A stretch of DNA of 64,000 bases. It comes from Rhodobacter sp. Its GTDB lineage: Bacteria; Pseudomonadota; Alphaproteobacteria; Rhodobacterales; Rhodobacteraceae. The notes under the pieces were generated by a model, which was not told where the DNA came from, made no database searches, and saw only the letters and a program-made list of their open reading frames with translations. Shown here piece after piece: positions 8,660 through 16,550 of this stretch. The stretch spans positions 17,749 through 81,748 of the forward strand of contig JASJDP010000010.1 in NCBI GenBank assembly GCA_030065095.1. Direction: 5' to 3'. Positions within the stretch are counted from its first letter, which is position 1. Every line of letters starts with the position of its first letter. A program made the position numbers and the translations under genes.

Positions 8660-9699
8660 GAAACCTCCGTCCCCTCGATCACGGTGCGCAAGAGATCGGC
8701 GCGGGTAATGACACCGACGTCCTTGCCGGCCTCCTGCACGACGATCGGATGATCGTCGTCGATTGCCAGGTTGATCAGCGTGCTCAATGTCTCGGCTTCA
8801 TCGACCCGGGGTGCGTCTGCCGGGATTGGTCCGTTCCCGTTAATCGGCTGCATCACCGCATGCGCATGCACGACCTTGAGGCGCGAAATGCCGGCGACAA
8901 AATCCGCCACATAATCGTCGGCGGGATGCATGACGATGTCCTCGGCGGTGCCGATCTGAACCATCTTGCCATCGCGCATGATCGCGATGCGGTCGCCAAT
9001 GCGCACCGCTTCGTCCAGATCGTGGGTGATGAAGATCGTGGTCTTTTTCAGGATCTTGCTGAGTTTGATGAACTCATCCTGGAGCTGGCGACGAATGAGC
9101 GGATCGAGCGCCGAAAACGGCTCGTCCATCAAAAGGACATCCGGGTTGGCCGCCAGCGCGCGCGCCAGCCCCACGCGCTGCTGCATGCCGCCAGAGAGTT
9201 CATGCGCGAACTTCGACCCCCATGCCCCAAGCTCGACGATGTCGAGGATGGCGGCGGCCTGACGCATGCGTTCATTCTTGGCCACCTGGCGGATTTCCAG
9301 CGGCATGGCGACATTGTCGAGCACCGAGCGATGCGGCATCAGCGCGAAGTTCTGAAACACCATGCCGATCTTTTGGTTGCGGAACCGCTGCAGCTCGCGC
9401 GGGCCCAGGGCCATGACATCGGTGCCCTCGATCTCGATCTTGCCCGCCGTCGGCTCCAGCAGGCGGTTGAAATGGCGCACCAGCGTCGACTTGCCGCTGC
9501 CCGAAAGCCCCATGACGCAGAAGATTTCACCGCGGTTTACCTGCAGGCTGACATCGGCGACACCGACCACGGCGTTGAATTCCGCCAGTACCTCGGCCTT
9601 GCCCAATCCGCGTTCGCGAATGGCCTGCAACGCAGATTGCGCATTGTCGCCGAAGATCTTCCAGACATTTGAGATTTCGATGACGGTGTCGTCGGTCAT
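8656..9699 (-). CDS. ABC transporter ATP-binding protein, proline/glycine-betaine (ProV) type
   Basis: The protein has 347 residues. Nucleotide-binding motifs are clear: Walker A GLSGSGKST, Q-loop NFALMPHRSV, signature LSGGMQQRV and Walker B LLMDEPFSALD, followed by the H-loop THDLDEA. The C-terminal 70 residues contain a CBS-like segment (PIVVQEAGKDVGVITRADLL). In ProV/OpuAA proteins the CBS region senses ionic strength or nucleotides. It sits between the binding-protein gene (80-nt gap) and the permease gene (4-nt overlap). It energises uptake of a quaternary-amine-like or zwitterionic substrate. Confidence 0.9.
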   Translation of the reverse strand: MTDDTVIEISNVWKIFGDNAQSALQAIRERGLGKAEVLAEFNAVVGVADVSLQVNRGEIFCVMGLSGSGKSTLVRHFNRLLEPTAGKIEIEGTDVMALGPRELQRFRNQKIGMVFQNFALMPHRSVLDNVAMPLEIRQVAKNERMRQAAAILDIVELGAWGSKFAHELSGGMQQRVGLARALAANPDVLLMDEPFSALDPLIRRQLQDEFIKLSKILKKTTIFITHDLDEAVRIGDRIAIMRDGKMVQIGTAEDIVMHPADDYVADFVAGISRLKVVHAHAVMQPINGNGPIPADAPRVDEAETLSTLINLAIDDDHPIVVQEAGKDVGVITRADLLRTVIEGTEVS

Positions 9700-9779
9700 G
9701 TCGCGCGCGCCCTGCAGGCCTCATGGTGAAAACGGCACCGGAAAACCGGCACCGCTCTCAATGCTTCATTGATCCGGGA

Positions 9780-10745
9780 TCAAAGGCCGAGCCATCCGTC
9801 GACGCGATCGGAGTTGGCCTCGACCCACTCTTTGGCCACTTCCGCCGGATCGCGGCCGTTCGCGCTGACCTCGAAGGCCAGGCCGCTGACATCGTCGGCG
9901 GTCAACTCGAAATTGGCGAAAAACTCCGCGATGGCCGGCGAGCGGTCTTCCAGCGACTTCGACCAAGCGATCTGCACGTTTTTCAGCGCATCCTTGCTGG
10001 CGACCATGGACTTTTCGTACCAGTCGGCATCGTCCGAGGGCTGCACCATGACGTATTTCGCCGGGTCGTAGGTCGGTTCAGTCAACATCTGGACGTCGAA
10101 CATGAACCACACGGCGTGGGGCTTGTAGCAATAGAATGCATACCCCTCGCCCTTGGCGATGCTGTCACGAATGCGCGCGGTCTTGACGCTTTCCTCGGCA
10201 CGGATCGGCTCGATGAAGTCCAAAAGACCGTAGTCGCGGGTCTTGACCTCGTTCACGTTGGCCGAGGCCCAGCCGGGCGCGCCGATCCACATCTCACCCT
10301 TGCCGTTGCCGTCGCTGTCCATCAGCGCGGCGACGTCCGGGCGGCCGAGATCAGCTATATCGGTGATACTGTTGGCCTCGCCAAAGGCTTTCGACACGCA
10401 AAAGCCCTGGTTGCCCTCGTAGGGGTTCGACGACAGCACCACGGTGCCCGCACCGTCGACATATTTCTTGGTGAAGCTTTCCTGGTTCGGCAGCCAGACG
10501 TCAGGATGCACGTCGATGTCGCCCTTGCCCTGGTCCATCGCCTGGAAAATCGTCGCGTTGTTGCCGGGCACATATTCGACCGTGCCGCCGATGCGCGACG
10601 TCACGACCTCGCCCAAGAGGTGCCCGATGGCCTGGGCGCCGGTCCAGGACGGCAGGCCGATCTTGACCTCTTCTGCGGCCAGAGCCGGCAGCGCCAGCGT
10701 GCTGACGGCTGCAGCGAGGCCCAGTGATTTCAGCTTGAATTTCAT
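9780..10745 (-). CDS. Periplasmic substrate-binding protein of a glycine-betaine/proline-type ABC importer
   Basis: This 321-residue protein has ATG 10745 behind AGAGGAGA. The signal peptide is about 23 residues (MKFKLKSLGLAAAVSTLALP, then ALA). The mature part begins EEVKIGLPSWTGAQAIGHLL, the usual start of ProX/OpuAC-like proteins. Trp and Tyr residues are scattered at likely aromatic-cage positions (PSWTGA, DVWLPN, YCYKPHAVWF). ProX-type proteins bind trimethylammonium or related zwitterions. Its neighbours are a PLP-dependent sulfur lyase-like gene and a hydrolase, not osmoadaptation genes. I infer the ligand may be an unusual amino acid or sulfonate, not glycine betaine. Confidence 0.85.
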   Translation of the reverse strand: MKFKLKSLGLAAAVSTLALPALAAEEVKIGLPSWTGAQAIGHLLGEVVTSRIGGTVEYVPGNNATIFQAMDQGKGDIDVHPDVWLPNQESFTKKYVDGAGTVVLSSNPYEGNQGFCVSKAFGEANSITDIADLGRPDVAALMDSDGNGKGEMWIGAPGWASANVNEVKTRDYGLLDFIEPIRAEESVKTARIRDSIAKGEGYAFYCYKPHAVWFMFDVQMLTEPTYDPAKYVMVQPSDDADWYEKSMVASKDALKNVQIAWSKSLEDRSPAIAEFFANFELTADDVSGLAFEVSANGRDPAEVAKEWVEANSDRVDGWLGL

Positions 10746-10782
10746 GGTCTTCTCCTCTGTTGAATAGCGCCGTTTGCCGGCG

Positions 10783-11826
10783 TCAGGTCATCGATGCGAT
10801 CAACTGGTCTTGATAGGCGAACAGGGCGACGGCCCCACCGGTGTGCAAGAACAGCACATTGTCGGTTGGCTTGAAAAAGCCCTGCCGGACCATTCCGATC
10901 AATCCTGCCATACCCTTTGCCGAGTAGACGGGATCCAAAAGAATGCCTTCCTGCCGGGCAAGAAGGCGGATCGCCTCCATCGTCGACTCCGCCGGAATAC
11001 CGTAGCCTTCTCCCACATAGCCGTCGTCGACCAAAATCCGGCTGAGCGGCACGCCTTCGGCGCCGAGCTTCTCCAACGTCTTCTGGGTGAGCCCGTGGAC
11101 GGCGCTCATCTGACGCTCGCGCGGCTGCCGAACACTGACGCCCATCACCGGCAGGTCATGGCCAATCGTTTGGAATCCCGCAACGAGTCCGGCCTGCGTC
11201 CCGGTGCTGCCGGTGGCCATGACAAGCCAGTCGAATGCCTGCCCGGTTTCCGACGTGTATTCCGCGATCTCCTGCGCGCAATTGGCATAGCCCAATGCAC
11301 CGGTCGGATTGGACCCGCCCCCGGGGATGAAATAGGGGCGGTGCCCCTCTGCGCGCAGCGCCTCGGCAACCGCCTCGGCCTCGGCATTCATGTCCAATCC
11401 GGCGGGCCGGAATTCATGGGTTGCGCCAAAGAGGTCGTCGAGCAGGACGTTTCCGGTGGTTTCGTAGGAGGCGTCGCGACCGGGCACGCGGCGCTCTAAG
11501 AGCACGTGGCATTTCATGCCGACCTTACAGGCCGCTGCCGCCGTCTGCCGGACATGGTTCGATTGCACCGCGCCTTGCGTGACCAGCATATCCGCCTTTT
11601 CGCGCATCGCTTCGCCGACCAGGAATTCCAGTTTCCGGGTCTTGTTACCGCCGGTGGCAAGCCCCGTGCAGTCGTCGCGCTTGATAAAGAGCCGCGGCCC
11701 CCCCAGCAGTTCCGTAAGCCGCGGCATCGCCTCGATCGGAGTTGGCCTATGGCACAGGTTGGTTCGCGGGAACCGGCCGAAATCTATGCGGGCAGGCGCT
11801 TGCGTCAGCGTTGCGGTCTCGGCCAT
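10783..11826 (-). CDS. PLP-dependent D-cysteine desulfhydrase / L-cysteate sulfo-lyase (CuyA)/ACC-deaminase family enzyme
   Basis: The protein has 347 residues. I use ATG 11826 (MAETATLTQAP), which has GTGAGGAC upstream and a normal family N-terminus. The longer frame to 11868 would run into the operator region. Characteristic fold-type-II PLP motifs are visible: KRDDCTGLATGGNKTRKLEFL with the Schiff-base Lys in GGNKTRK, QGAVQSNHVRQTAAAA for the phosphate and substrate pocket, and TGSTGTQAGLV. Relatives are D-cysteine desulfhydrase, ACC deaminase and the L-cysteate sulfo-lyase CuyA known from roseobacters, and I cannot separate these by eye. It is the first gene of the minus-strand operon with the ABC importer and hydrolase, and is divergent from a LysR gene. 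Confidence 0.75.
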   Translation of the reverse strand: MAETATLTQAPARIDFGRFPRTNLCHRPTPIEAMPRLTELLGGPRLFIKRDDCTGLATGGNKTRKLEFLVGEAMREKADMLVTQGAVQSNHVRQTAAAACKVGMKCHVLLERRVPGRDASYETTGNVLLDDLFGATHEFRPAGLDMNAEAEAVAEALRAEGHRPYFIPGGGSNPTGALGYANCAQEIAEYTSETGQAFDWLVMATGSTGTQAGLVAGFQTIGHDLPVMGVSVRQPRERQMSAVHGLTQKTLEKLGAEGVPLSRILVDDGYVGEGYGIPAESTMEAIRLLARQEGILLDPVYSAKGMAGLIGMVRQGFFKPTDNVLFLHTGGAVALFAYQDQLIASMT

Positions 11827-11883
11827 GGCATCGTCCTCACATGTACAATTGGGCGCAGCCTGAGGCAAAATCGTTTAGCCCGC

Positions 11884-11924
11884 CAATGCCATGTTTGAAT
11901 GACATTATGCAGATTTTGCATTAT
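11884..11924 (+). promoter_or_regulatory. Two palindromes in the divergent promoter region: candidate LysR operators
   Basis: Between the desulfhydrase start (11826) and the LysR start (11934) lie two adjacent imperfect palindromes. Site 1, 11884-11905, reads AATGCCAT-N6-ATGACATT, with one mismatched pair. Site 2, 11904-11924, reads ATTATGCA-GATTT-TGCATTAT, also with one mismatched pair. Both have the T-N11-A-like symmetry usual for LysR-type regulators, and together they cover a typical recognition-plus-activation span. Their distance to both genes suits control of the operon and autoregulation. Evidence is sequence symmetry only. Confidence 0.5.
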
Positions 11925-11933
11925 CCTTTGGCT

Positions 11934-12851
11934 ATGGACCTGTTTCTGTTTCGCGACCTGGAGCGCCTTCGGCGGACCGGGAATTTTTCCCAGGCCGCTG
12001 CGCTTGGAAATGTCAGCCAGCCGGCCTTCAGCCGACGTATCAAATCGCTCGAAACCTGGGTCGGTGCGTTGCTTGTAGACCGGTCGCACCACCCGGTGAA
12101 ATTGACCGAAGCCGGCGTGCAGATGCTTGAGGCCGGGCTGCAGGCGCTGTCGAGGATCGAGCGAGAACGCAGCCAGATCCTCGAAGCACAATCCCTGCCC
12201 GACAAATACGTCGTGACTTTCGGCGCGCAACACTCGATCGGGTGGCGGTTCTATCCGGCCTGGTTGCAGGCTTTGGAAGAAGCATACGGCCCGATTTTGT
12301 CGCGCTTAAGGGCGGACGACCTGCCCAATTGCTTGCGCGACTTGAAGCGCGGTGATGTGGATTTCGTGATCGCCTACCAAGAAGCAAGCGCCCCGCCGGC
12401 GGGAACGTTCGATTCGGTAATGATCGGAACCGACCAGCTAATTCCGGTGTCCAAACCGGACACTGACGGACAACCGATTTTTGGTTTCGACACACCGGGC
12501 GTCGAGATGCCGTATCTGCGCTTTGGCGATGCCGCGCCGATCGGAAACCTCCTGAAACCGCTCCTTGTCGGCAAGGGTCTGACCGCCCGACTTCGGATGG
12601 TTTACGAAAATTCGATGGCCGGCGCGCTTCGGATCAGGGCACGTGCAGGCGACGGGGTCGCGTGGCTGCCCAAAAGCCTGGTTGCACCCGATCTCGAAAA
12701 CAAGTTGTTGGTCCGTACCGGCGATCGTGATTGGGATATCGATCTGGAGATACGATTGTTCCGAAACCTGCAACGCTCCAATCGGGTGACGCGGTCCATC
12801 TGGTCCTTCTTGGAGGTGCGACAGGACGTTCCGCTTATCTCCCTGGAATAA
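11934..12851 (+). CDS. LysR-family transcriptional regulator
   Basis: The protein is about 305 residues from ATG 11934 (MDLFLFRDLERL). An ATG at 11907 would place part of the reading frame inside a palindromic operator, so I prefer 11934. The winged helix-turn-helix is at residues about 8-60 (GNFSQAAALGNVSQPAFSRRIKSLE), followed by a linker helix and a periplasmic-binding-like effector domain (VVTFGAQHSIGWRFYPAWL onward). LysR proteins usually sit divergent from the operon they control. Here that is the PLP enzyme, ABC importer and hydrolase genes, and the inducer is probably the imported compound or a derivative. Confidence 0.9.
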   Translation: MDLFLFRDLERLRRTGNFSQAAALGNVSQPAFSRRIKSLETWVGALLVDRSHHPVKLTEAGVQMLEAGLQALSRIERERSQILEAQSLPDKYVVTFGAQHSIGWRFYPAWLQALEEAYGPILSRLRADDLPNCLRDLKRGDVDFVIAYQEASAPPAGTFDSVMIGTDQLIPVSKPDTDGQPIFGFDTPGVEMPYLRFGDAAPIGNLLKPLLVGKGLTARLRMVYENSMAGALRIRARAGDGVAWLPKSLVAPDLENKLLVRTGDRDWDIDLEIRLFRNLQRSNRVTRSIWSFLEVRQDVPLISLE

Positions 12852-13076
12852 TGCTACCGTATGGGGAGAGCGGCTTGGTCGATTGGTCCAGACCTGCCGT
12901 TGCCCAACTGCTTCGCCTCTGACGTGCGACCCGTGAGATCGGACTTTCGTTGCTGCGCAGAAGTCGCATCCTACTGGATTCACAATGCGGACTCTTCAGA
13001 GCTTCGTTGAACCTGCAACAACCAATACGAATGGATGGACCCAGCCATAGGCCGCCAAAGTGGGACCAACTGTGCG

Positions 13077-14087
13077 TCAGGCCGTGCGAATGCAGTCCTT
13101 CAGCATTTTCTGGAGCGCCGGTCGGGTGCGCCGACGCAACAGATTCAGGGCTGGAAGGCCGCAGAGCTTGCCGACCAACGCCACTGCCGCCTCAGTGTTC
13201 GCGGCCGGTCCGCACACCAGATCGGGTTTTCGGCCAAAGGCGTGCTGGACGCCCAAAACCGCATAAGGATCAGAGGCACAGAGCACCAACATCCGCACGT
13301 TGTCGTCGATCATCTCCATCGCGACCGAACCGTTGTAGGGTTCCAGCGGCGATGCTCCGGCCTCGGCAACCAGTACATCCGGCCCGGTCGCGGCGATCTT
13401 CGAGAGGAGTTCGCGCAGAAGTTCGGCGAATTCTGACGGCGGGCAGACGGTTGAGGGCAAACCGACATCGACGAAGTCGAAGACCTGTGCGGCGCCGGCA
13501 TCCTTCCAGCTGAGCATATCGCGGTACCGCGCCGCGCCGGTCAGCTTTGCAGCAGCAACCTTCAACCCCAGTTGCGCCAACTCATGCACGATCACCCGAC
13601 CGGATGTGGTTTTGCCCGCAGACATCGAGGTGCCGATCAAGAGGATTATGGGGATGTCGAGCCGCATCGGCTCGACCGGCGGACAGAAGCCGCGCATCGT
13701 CAACTTCTCGTCGCGCACCAAGTGGCCCTGATACTGGAGGTTCATAAGCGGCGGCAAAAGCGGCGAGACGGAGGTCGCCAGACCGAACAGCCCTGCCCCC
13801 GTCAGCGCATGCATCGCGCCGTCCTCGCCCACCGCGCGCCAGTCGCCCACACCTTCCAATGTCGCCGCACGCACCCCCAGCGCGCCGACGACCAGATCAC
13901 CGTCGAAGACCTGGCAAGCCCGGCCCGAAGGACGCTCGATCACATAGAGCGGACCCGGGCGTCCCTGCACCTCGCACATCACATAGTCGCCGGTGGCCCA
14001 GTCGGACCGGAGCAGCGGTGCCACATCGAAACCGTTCGATTCCACGTCGGCGATCCGGGTGACGGTCGTGAAAAAAGCCTTGGTCAT
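13077..14087 (-). CDS. DUF1611 family protein (DgcN-like, proposed D-glutamate N-acetyltransferase)
   Basis: This 336-residue protein's ATG at 14087 overlaps the stop of the M20 gene by 4 nt. A P-loop-like GTSMSAGKTT occurs near residue 153, followed by a switch-like stretch (AAKLTGAARYRDMLSWKDAG) and VLVAEAGASPLEPYNG, typical of DUF1611 proteins. From established work on marine bacteria, DUF1611 members called DgcN take part in D-glutamate catabolism with the racemase-like DgcA. No DgcA gene is present beside it here. Instead an M20 hydrolase precedes it, which could act on an N-acyl amino acid. The gene ends the three-gene minus-strand operon. Confidence 0.72.
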   Translation of the reverse strand: MTKAFFTTVTRIADVESNGFDVAPLLRSDWATGDYVMCEVQGRPGPLYVIERPSGRACQVFDGDLVVGALGVRAATLEGVGDWRAVGEDGAMHALTGAGLFGLATSVSPLLPPLMNLQYQGHLVRDEKLTMRGFCPPVEPMRLDIPIILLIGTSMSAGKTTSGRVIVHELAQLGLKVAAAKLTGAARYRDMLSWKDAGAAQVFDFVDVGLPSTVCPPSEFAELLRELLSKIAATGPDVLVAEAGASPLEPYNGSVAMEMIDDNVRMLVLCASDPYAVLGVQHAFGRKPDLVCGPAANTEAAVALVGKLCGLPALNLLRRRTRPALQKMLKDCIRTA

Positions 14088-15283
14088 GGCGCATCCCCCG
14101 CGCTGGGTTGTGGCGGCGCCAGCAAAAGCAGCGCCAATAGGGCGGTTCGTTCCAAGGTCTCGTCGAGGTAGAGGAATTCGTGTGGTGCATGAGCCCCGTC
14201 GCCGACGGGGCCGAGCCCGTCGAGCGTTGCCGTATAAAGGCTCGTCGTGTTGCCGTCCGATCCGCCGCCGGCGAGGCCCTCGCCCAGTGCGAGACCGATC
14301 TCTGACGACAAATTCTGCGCCAACCGCCAGAGCTGGCGGTTGCGTGGGGTCGGTTCCAGCGCGGGGCGGCCGATTCCCCCCTCGACCTCGAGGTTGGTGC
14401 CAGGCACGACCGGTTCCAGCCCGTGGATCGCCGCCGTCACCCGCTCGGCGTCCTCATGGGTCCGCACCCGCACATCCGCCACACAGCCGCTATCGGGCGC
14501 GATGACATTGGGGCGCAGCCCGCCCTCGATTGTGCCGACATTCACCGTAACGCCCTTGTCGGCATCGTTCAGCGCAAAAAGCGCCTGGACCACGTGGCTG
14601 AGTTCCAGAATGGCGCTGGCGCCCTTGTCCGGATCGAGGCCGGCATGGGCGGCCTGTCCGGTGATCTTGACTGAGAACCGGCCGACGCCCTTGCGCGCGG
14701 TCTTCAGCTTGCCGTCACGGCCAAGCGACGGCTCCAGGACGAATGCACGGCAGGCCACGCGCGCCAGGCGGCGGATCAGGTGGGCCGACTCGCGACTGCC
14801 GATCTCTTCGTCGGAATTGGCGAAGACCACCGGTGTCACGGCAGGCGTCAGGCCAAAATGCGTCAGCGCCTCGAGCGCGAAGATGATCTGCGTGATGCCG
14901 CCCTTCATGTCATAGACGCCGGGTCCGCGGACCACGTTGCCGTCGAACTCGAACGGCATTTCCTGAAGCGTGCCAAGCGGCCAAACGGTGTCATAATGCC
15001 CGATGAGAAGTTGGATTGGGCGGCCTCGGGCGCGGTCCGAGGGGCGAGCGTAGAGGTTTCCGCCATGGTTCGTGCCGCTGAGGTCCAGCGTTCGAAATCC
15101 GCCGTCGCGCAGCCGGTCGGCGATGATGCCGCGGGCCCGGTTCTGGGTCTCTGGCGCGAGCGATGGGGTCTCGACGCGTGTCAGCTGTTCCAGGAAGGCA
15201 ACGAAATCGCCCCTTCGCGACTGCAAATGGGCGAGTATCTCGGCGCCGGAGGGGGCAAGGGCTTGCGTGTCGGCAGCGCTCAT
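14084..15283 (-). CDS. M20-family metallo-hydrolase (glutamate carboxypeptidase/deacylase-like)
   Basis: The protein has 399 residues. Metal-binding and catalytic landmarks of the M20/M28 clan are in order: HYDTVWPLGT (His ligand and nearby Asp), GPGVYDMKGGI (bridging Asp), NSDEEIGS (catalytic Glu pair), FVLEPS and a late HAPHEF His. The dimerisation domain (FSVKITGQAAHAGLDPDKGASAI) is present in the middle. Such cytosolic enzymes remove C-terminal Glu or N-acyl groups from amino acids. Its stop and start overlap both neighbours by 4 nt, so it is made together with the DUF1611 protein and a flavin reductase. I infer it deacylates or trims an amino-acid conjugate in a D- or N-acyl-amino-acid pathway. 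Confidence 0.85.
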   Translation of the reverse strand: MSAADTQALAPSGAEILAHLQSRRGDFVAFLEQLTRVETPSLAPETQNRARGIIADRLRDGGFRTLDLSGTNHGGNLYARPSDRARGRPIQLLIGHYDTVWPLGTLQEMPFEFDGNVVRGPGVYDMKGGITQIIFALEALTHFGLTPAVTPVVFANSDEEIGSRESAHLIRRLARVACRAFVLEPSLGRDGKLKTARKGVGRFSVKITGQAAHAGLDPDKGASAILELSHVVQALFALNDADKGVTVNVGTIEGGLRPNVIAPDSGCVADVRVRTHEDAERVTAAIHGLEPVVPGTNLEVEGGIGRPALEPTPRNRQLWRLAQNLSSEIGLALGEGLAGGGSDGNTTSLYTATLDGLGPVGDGAHAPHEFLYLDETLERTALLALLLLAPPQPSAGDAP

Positions 15284-15903
15284 TTCCGCATTCCCTTGGG
15301 TATTGGAAAAGCCAGCGTGTCCTGGACTTTCGCAAAGCGCCCCGGACTGACATAACTTAGAAGCGGCGCGTCGTGGATGAGGTCCTGATCGTCGCGGTCA
15401 TCGGCGCGCAGATGGGCCGGATCGACCGCAGCCGCGACGATCTTGCCGACGATCAGGCTATTGACCCCGAACCCGTCAACGAACCGGTCAAGCTCGCATT
15501 CGAGGTAGAGATAGCCGCCCGCAACAACCGGGCAGTCCACCTTGGCCGACCGGGAATGCGGCACATGCTGCAACTGCGGCTTGCTGTCATCCTCACAGCG
15601 GGGCGATGCGGTCAGAGTGGCTTCGAGCCATTGGTCCGGCTTTGGATAAGTGACCGCGAACACGCCGTCGCGCTGGATGTTCCGGTAGGTGCCGTGGCGC
15701 GGGGTGCAGACAAAGCCGAAATAGTTCTGCCAGCCCATCGGTGTCACCATATGCTTTGGCGCCAGATCGTCGGCCCCGCCGGGTTCTCGCGTGCCGACCA
15801 GAACCAGCGGCGCCACAAAGAAGAACTGATCCCAGATCGGCATTGCCACATCCAGTTGCACAAGCCCCGCACGGCCGGCTGTGTCCGATGCGTTTGCGGT
15901 CAT
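15280..15903 (-). CDS. Flavin reductase family (FMN-binding) protein
   Basis: I chose ATG 15903 (MTANASDTAGRAG, 207 residues) because GGGGAGGTGA lies 8-10 nt upstream. A further 23 in-frame residues exist up to 15972 but have no such site. The sequence resembles the flavin reductase/DIM6-NTAB split-barrel family: FFFVAPLVLVGT, PKHMVTPMGWQNYFGFVC, TYRNIQRDGVFAVTYPK and SRSAKVDCPVVAGGYLYLECEL. These proteins bind FMN and either reduce free flavin for a monooxygenase or act directly. No partner monooxygenase lies in the window. It is the first gene of the operon ending with DUF1611. Confidence 0.75.
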   Translation of the reverse strand: MTANASDTAGRAGLVQLDVAMPIWDQFFFVAPLVLVGTREPGGADDLAPKHMVTPMGWQNYFGFVCTPRHGTYRNIQRDGVFAVTYPKPDQWLEATLTASPRCEDDSKPQLQHVPHSRSAKVDCPVVAGGYLYLECELDRFVDGFGVNSLIVGKIVAAAVDPAHLRADDRDDQDLIHDAPLLSYVSPGRFAKVQDTLAFPIPKGMRK

Positions 15904-16550
15904 CGCCCCGTCACCTCCCCAAGCTGCTTCCCTGGCGCGCAGGCCTTTCAGGGCCATGGACCCGCCACGCATTCAGTATGACCGGGCGAAGGGGATGCCG
16001 CGATGATTTAGCTCAAGTCTGGAATGCCCTCGATCACCCACCGGTCATCAACGCCTGGGACACCGCGCGGTTTGTTCGCAAGCAAGGGATGGATCGCTGC
16101 GCACCCTGTATCGCTCAAATCGTGCCTGTTCCTTACCGCCTCCGTCTTCGGAGACGGAATCGTACTGGCCGCCGCCTGTGAATCCTCTCTATGGGCATGC
16201 CCTGGTGGTACGAATCCGATGGATAGATCCCGATCACCCTGGGCAAATCCCGAAAAGCACCCCGTTTCAACGAGCTGCCGACGGCACGCACGGGATCCAT
16301 CTGCATTGTCCCTGCCGCCTGGTTGGGGATCGGGTTGCATCTGAGAACACGCCAACTCGGGCCGAGATTCTCGACAAGCGCGCCGATTGGACGACAAGCC
16401 CCAGAGATGGCGCAATCCTGGGGCCGAAGCGCCAGTTGACCCAACCGCAAGGGTTGCATAGCCTTCTGGTGCAAGGCGGTGGCCTTTGAGTGTGAGGCCG
16501 TGGCCTTTCGGGCCCCGGATAAGCGGCTGGTTGGTTTGGTGGATGGTGAC
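15904..16550 (+). other. Divergent intergenic region, no gene recognised
   Basis: This 647-base gap separates the minus-strand flavin reductase operon from the plus-strand giant M23 gene, so it should contain promoters in both directions. Short open frames here overlap in all frames and match nothing I know. A GTG at 16479 is in frame with the M23 gene, but ATG 16551 gives a more plausible N-terminus. The ribosome site GGTGGATGGTGAC before 16551 is weak. Confidence 0.45.

Noticed and set aside
7112..8752. 546-codon plus-strand frame opposite the permease
   Set aside because: Gln/Arg/Asp-rich shadow of an unmistakable ABC permease on the minus strand.
12900..13076. Impression that several gaps (12.9, 24.0, 33.5, 60.6, 63.5 kb) share a degenerate interspersed repeat with words like CATTCGCTGC and GCGGAC
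   Set aside because: No copy longer than about 10 identical bases could be shown by eye; self-comparison of the gaps would be decisive.
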